Positions 61,626-64,000 of a stretch of DNA of 64,000 nucleotides are shown here, in pieces. Each line of letters opens with the position of its first letter. The stretch's first letter is position 1. The DNA lies in the NCBI GenBank assembly GCA_964035575.1, contig OZ037862.1, positions 620,001 through 684,000 of the forward strand, given 5' to 3'. The stretch is from Rhynchopus sp. YZ270_cl-10 (lineage: Eukaryota > Euglenozoa > Diplonemea > Diplonemida > Diplonemidae). Under the pieces are notes generated by a model. It saw only the letters and a list, made by a program, of their open reading frames with translations. It searched no databases and had not been told where the DNA came from. A program made the translations under genes and the position numbers.

Positions 61626-63551
61626 ATGAGCGGATGGGGCAAAACCAAGAGTAAAAAACCCAGCAAGGAACTCTGTGATTGGTCTGAGATAAACGAGGGA
61701 TGCGGTGTGTGGATTGTGCGGCGTACTATTGTCGGCGGGATTGGGTTGTCTGTATGCAACAAGACGGGGCGCGATGTCGATGTCGAAATCGAGTTTGGTG
61801 TGTCACGCAACACTTGCGTCGACACTAAGGGCGGGGGCACACACATTAAGGAGATGCTTGAACCTCATTCCTCCAAGGACCTAGCCGTGTTCATGGCACT
61901 CGACCCTCAAGACCCCATCTCCTGCACCTACAAGGCAACATGCAACATAATACCTGGCATCCCGCAGGTGTTGAAACAGATGCCACAAGAGGCCAGCTCT
62001 GACGCGGATTCGCTGCAGCAGATGTTCGGAAGGTATCCAAGCCTGCAGTCTCCTGGTGCCGCGCAGTCGCCCCCTTCGTCAGCGCATTCACCTAGGCAGG
62101 AATCTCCAAAACGACAAAAATCAGTTTCTTCTGTGAATGCCTGGCTGGAGACTACCCCGCAGAGGAAGGCATCTCCGGCAGCAGCATCGCCCCCATCAAG
62201 ACAGAAGACGTCAAGAAAGAAAGCATCACCACCACCGGCCCCGGCACTGTCAAAGAAGAAGGTGTCGCTCGCACCCAGCGTCGAGCTGGATGAGGACTCG
62301 AGTGCAGTGGAGGAGGGCACCCCATGGGTGTCCGTGCAGAAGGCCCTTCCTGGGCAGCAGTTCTCGCCGCCACCCTTGCCGCCAACGCCAGAAGTGGAGG
62401 AACGCTCGTTGCGGAGGGAGTCCTCTTCGGTAGTACCCCCAACACCTCCAAAATTCCCGTCGGATCCAAAAATCCCGCCCCCAAGACCGCCTGACAAAAC
62501 AGAACTGCTGAGAACACCAGTAGAGCCGTCGGGGTCGGGCGCAAAGGTGTTCTGTGTAGTGGAGAAGCTTGGGGAAAGTGCGATTGGGTTTGAAATTCAC
62601 AACAAATCGACGGAGGACGGGCAGGTGACAATCGATTTTTCGAATTCGAAGAACAACAAAATCATTGCCTTAGGCGACCTGTTCGAGGGTGAGGCTGTCA
62701 CCGGGTCGATTCTGCGAGGTGGTGTCCGCTCCCTTGCGGTGTGCATGAGGAAGCGCCAGGGCCTCTGGGACTACTGCCACTCCCTATCGTGGGTGCCGTA
62801 CACAGGGCGCAACCAGGTGCAACACCATGAGCTGGCCCGCGGCATTACCCTCAAAAAATACCCACAAAAGGATTCAACCTGGGACTTTGCAGTAAAGAAC
62901 GATATCACAGAAGACATTGTCATCACGCTGAACTTTGAGGGGAGCTGCAATCTTGGCGTCCTTCCTTTGGGCGCAAGCGTGTTCTCTGATGTGAAGAACA
63001 ATGGCTACCACATGTCAGTGAGCACTGCTGCTGGGTGCGGTGGTGTGGAGACACGGGTGTGCAATGTGGGACCACGCAATAGCAGCAAGGGATGGTCGTG
63101 GTCTTATAAGGTGAGCCACTACATCGACAGGAAGGAGGGCAGGGATGACAAGAGGTCGTTGCCCTTGGCGACGACGACGACGCGTCTGTCGGAGGGTGTC
63201 GAGCTGAGTCTCATCGCCTTCGAAGGCAACCAGGTGCACACAATGATCTACAACCGCAGAAGCATGCCCGTCGAGGTCATGGTTGTCTTCTACGAGAACG
63301 ACCAGATCACGCACCTTCCCTGCAAAGGCGTCGTAAAGGATGATGAAGAGTCCTTCAGCATGTGTGTCGCACCATACGCAAAAATGCCCTTCACCGTCGC
63401 CGTCCAAGCAGGCAAGCACGCAAGCGACCCAGAAGTGTTTGAGGCGCAAGTACGCGAAACCGGCCCCTCCCAGCTCTTCAACCAAAGCACCTACAGCATG
63501 ACCGGAACCGGAAGCCAGTTCCCAGTCATCACCTTTTCTGATTCATTCTAG
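61626..63551 (+). CDS. protein with repeated beta-rich module, unknown function
   Basis: A 641-residue single-exon protein. Four stretches share a pattern of hydrophobic strands around an IHNKS or VKND-like turn, followed by V-I-FE/FS and, 20-25 residues on, a V-P-G- or LPLG-type turn: about 20-100 (GIGLSVCNKTGRDVDVEIEF), 305-385 (IGFEIHNKSTEDGQVTIDFS), 400-500 (WDFAVKNDITEDIVITLNFE) and 530-620 (VHTMIYNRRSMPVEVMVVFY). They look like divergent copies of one beta-sandwich, possibly related to calpain-type or C2-like domains of protists, but I cannot name the family. Residues 120-290 are a disordered Ser/Pro/Lys linker. There is no signal peptide or membrane segment, so it is likely cytoplasmic. 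Confidence 0.75.
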   Translation: MSGWGKTKSKKPSKELCDWSEINEGCGVWIVRRTIVGGIGLSVCNKTGRDVDVEIEFGVSRNTCVDTKGGGTHIKEMLEPHSSKDLAVFMALDPQDPISCTYKATCNIIPGIPQVLKQMPQEASSDADSLQQMFGRYPSLQSPGAAQSPPSSAHSPRQESPKRQKSVSSVNAWLETTPQRKASPAAASPPSRQKTSRKKASPPPAPALSKKKVSLAPSVELDEDSSAVEEGTPWVSVQKALPGQQFSPPPLPPTPEVEERSLRRESSSVVPPTPPKFPSDPKIPPPRPPDKTELLRTPVEPSGSGAKVFCVVEKLGESAIGFEIHNKSTEDGQVTIDFSNSKNNKIIALGDLFEGEAVTGSILRGGVRSLAVCMRKRQGLWDYCHSLSWVPYTGRNQVQHHELARGITLKKYPQKDSTWDFAVKNDITEDIVITLNFEGSCNLGVLPLGASVFSDVKNNGYHMSVSTAAGCGGVETRVCNVGPRNSSKGWSWSYKVSHYIDRKEGRDDKRSLPLATTTTRLSEGVELSLIAFEGNQVHTMIYNRRSMPVEVMVVFYENDQITHLPCKGVVKDDEESFSMCVAPYAKMPFTVAVQAGKHASDPEVFEAQVRETGPSQLFNQSTYSMTGTGSQFPVITFSDSF

Positions 63552-63598
63552 GATTTTTCAGAATTTTTTTTTCTTCTTCCTTTCTGTGCGGAGATCCG

Positions 63599-63642
63599 GT
63601 GCCTGTGTCCACAGAGACGCTAGCACTTCAACTAATTTTCTC
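63599..63642 (+). repeat. dispersed stem-loop, A type
   Basis: GTGC (63599-63602) pairs with GCAC (63623-63626). CT faces TA. GTGTC pairs with GACGC around CACAGA. TTCAACTAATTTTC follows. It lies 48 bases past the stop of the preceding gene. Confidence 0.65.
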
Positions 63643-63765
63643 TCTCTCTTGCGAGTTATAGTCTTTACGCAACATGCCGTCCAGCAGGGTGTTTTGCACT
63701 ATCAACGTCGCGGGGAGGGCACAGCAGAGAATAAGCCGGGTTCTCGGTCCCAGGTCCAGGGCAAT

Positions 63766-63925
63766 TCCGGGTCCGGGTCCGGGTCCGGGTCCGGGTCCGG
63801 GTCCGGGTCCGGGTCCGGGTCCGGGTCCGGGTCCGGGTCCGGGTCCGGGTCCGGGTCCGGGTCCGGGTCCGGGTCCGGGTCCGGGTCCGGGTCCGGGTCC
63901 GGGTCCGGGTCCGGGTCCGGGTCCC
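63766..63925 (+). repeat. TCCGGG hexanucleotide satellite
   Basis: About 26.5 perfect units of a six-base repeat. It keeps one frame open (Gly-Pro repeats within 63674-63982), but there is no other support for a gene. The perfection of the array suggests recent slippage, or an assembly length that should not be taken literally. Confidence 0.9.
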
Positions 63926-64000
63926 CGAGTCTTATTCTCTGCTGTGGGGGAGGGAGGGGAGAGGGGAGAGGGTGGATATTAACCCCCGATGGGGACCAAA

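Noticed and set aside
63674-63982. Open frame with Gly-Pro repeats
   Set aside because: It is produced by the perfect six-base satellite; the parts outside the repeat look like no protein.
1-64000. CRISPR array, bacterial operons or a viral segment
   Set aside because: The repeats are dispersed and of eukaryotic MITE or stem-loop type, the genes have introns, and no regular spacer array exists.

Overview
This is nuclear DNA of a eukaryotic microbe. It holds spliceosomal (GT-AG) introns, a tandem array of core and linker histones, three tandem copies of ribosomal protein uL4, a centrosomal LRRC45-type protein, a cyclic-nucleotide-gated-type channel and decayed DNA transposons. All 22 host genes I can support lie on the + strand. 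Most are preceded by a pyrimidine-rich stretch ending in AG, 10 to 50 bases before the start codon. Histone H3 carries RRW and LLIQKAPFQRLVREV, H4 carries GSIRRLARRGG and YDE, and H1 is a short basic protein with no globular domain. These traits fit Euglenozoa (one-directional transcription, spliced-leader trans-splicing, kinetoplastid-like histones). The presence of cis-introns would suit a diplonemid or euglenid better than a kinetoplastid. The lineage is an inference; no SL RNA or rRNA gene is present to settle it.

Layout. 0.7-3.2 kb: a coiled-coil protein and a LamG-like type I membrane protein. 3.2-14.4 kb: a gene-poor stretch with a Harbinger-like element (5257-6194), a zinc-knuckle DNA transposon (6571-7911), a hAT-like MITE (10987-11861) and a hAT transposase remnant (12387-13404). 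14.4-24 kb: an ankyrin-repeat gene with introns, then three uL4 genes whose exons are nearly identical but whose introns differ through transposon insertions. 24.5-38.4 kb: LRRC45-like, a secreted protein with two discoidin domains, an EF-hand protein, a piggyBac-like MITE and a 1614-residue channel with three cyclic-nucleotide-binding domains. 38.4-49.6 kb: gene-poor, with a Tc1 element and MITEs. 49.7-50.8 kb: a multipass TLC-like protein. 50.8-54.8 kb: gene-poor, including a strikingly hairpin-dense tract (53075-53777). 54.8-61.3 kb: ten histone genes (two H2B, three H3, two H1, two H4, one H2A). 61.6-63.6 kb: a protein with a repeated beta-rich module. The window ends in a TCCGGG hexanucleotide satellite.

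Two RNA-level systems stand out. Every histone gene is followed within about 150 bases by a stem-loop, usually an adjacent pair, whose paired bases change between genes while the pairing is kept; these do not match the animal histone stem-loop. Separately, the gene-poor DNA is sprinkled with short stem-loops of one superfamily (two-part stem or single stem, a loop often containing GAGAG, then a TTTCAACTTC- or TTCATCTTTCAA-like box and oligo-T). All the copies I found lie in the direction of transcription, and the stems covary between copies.
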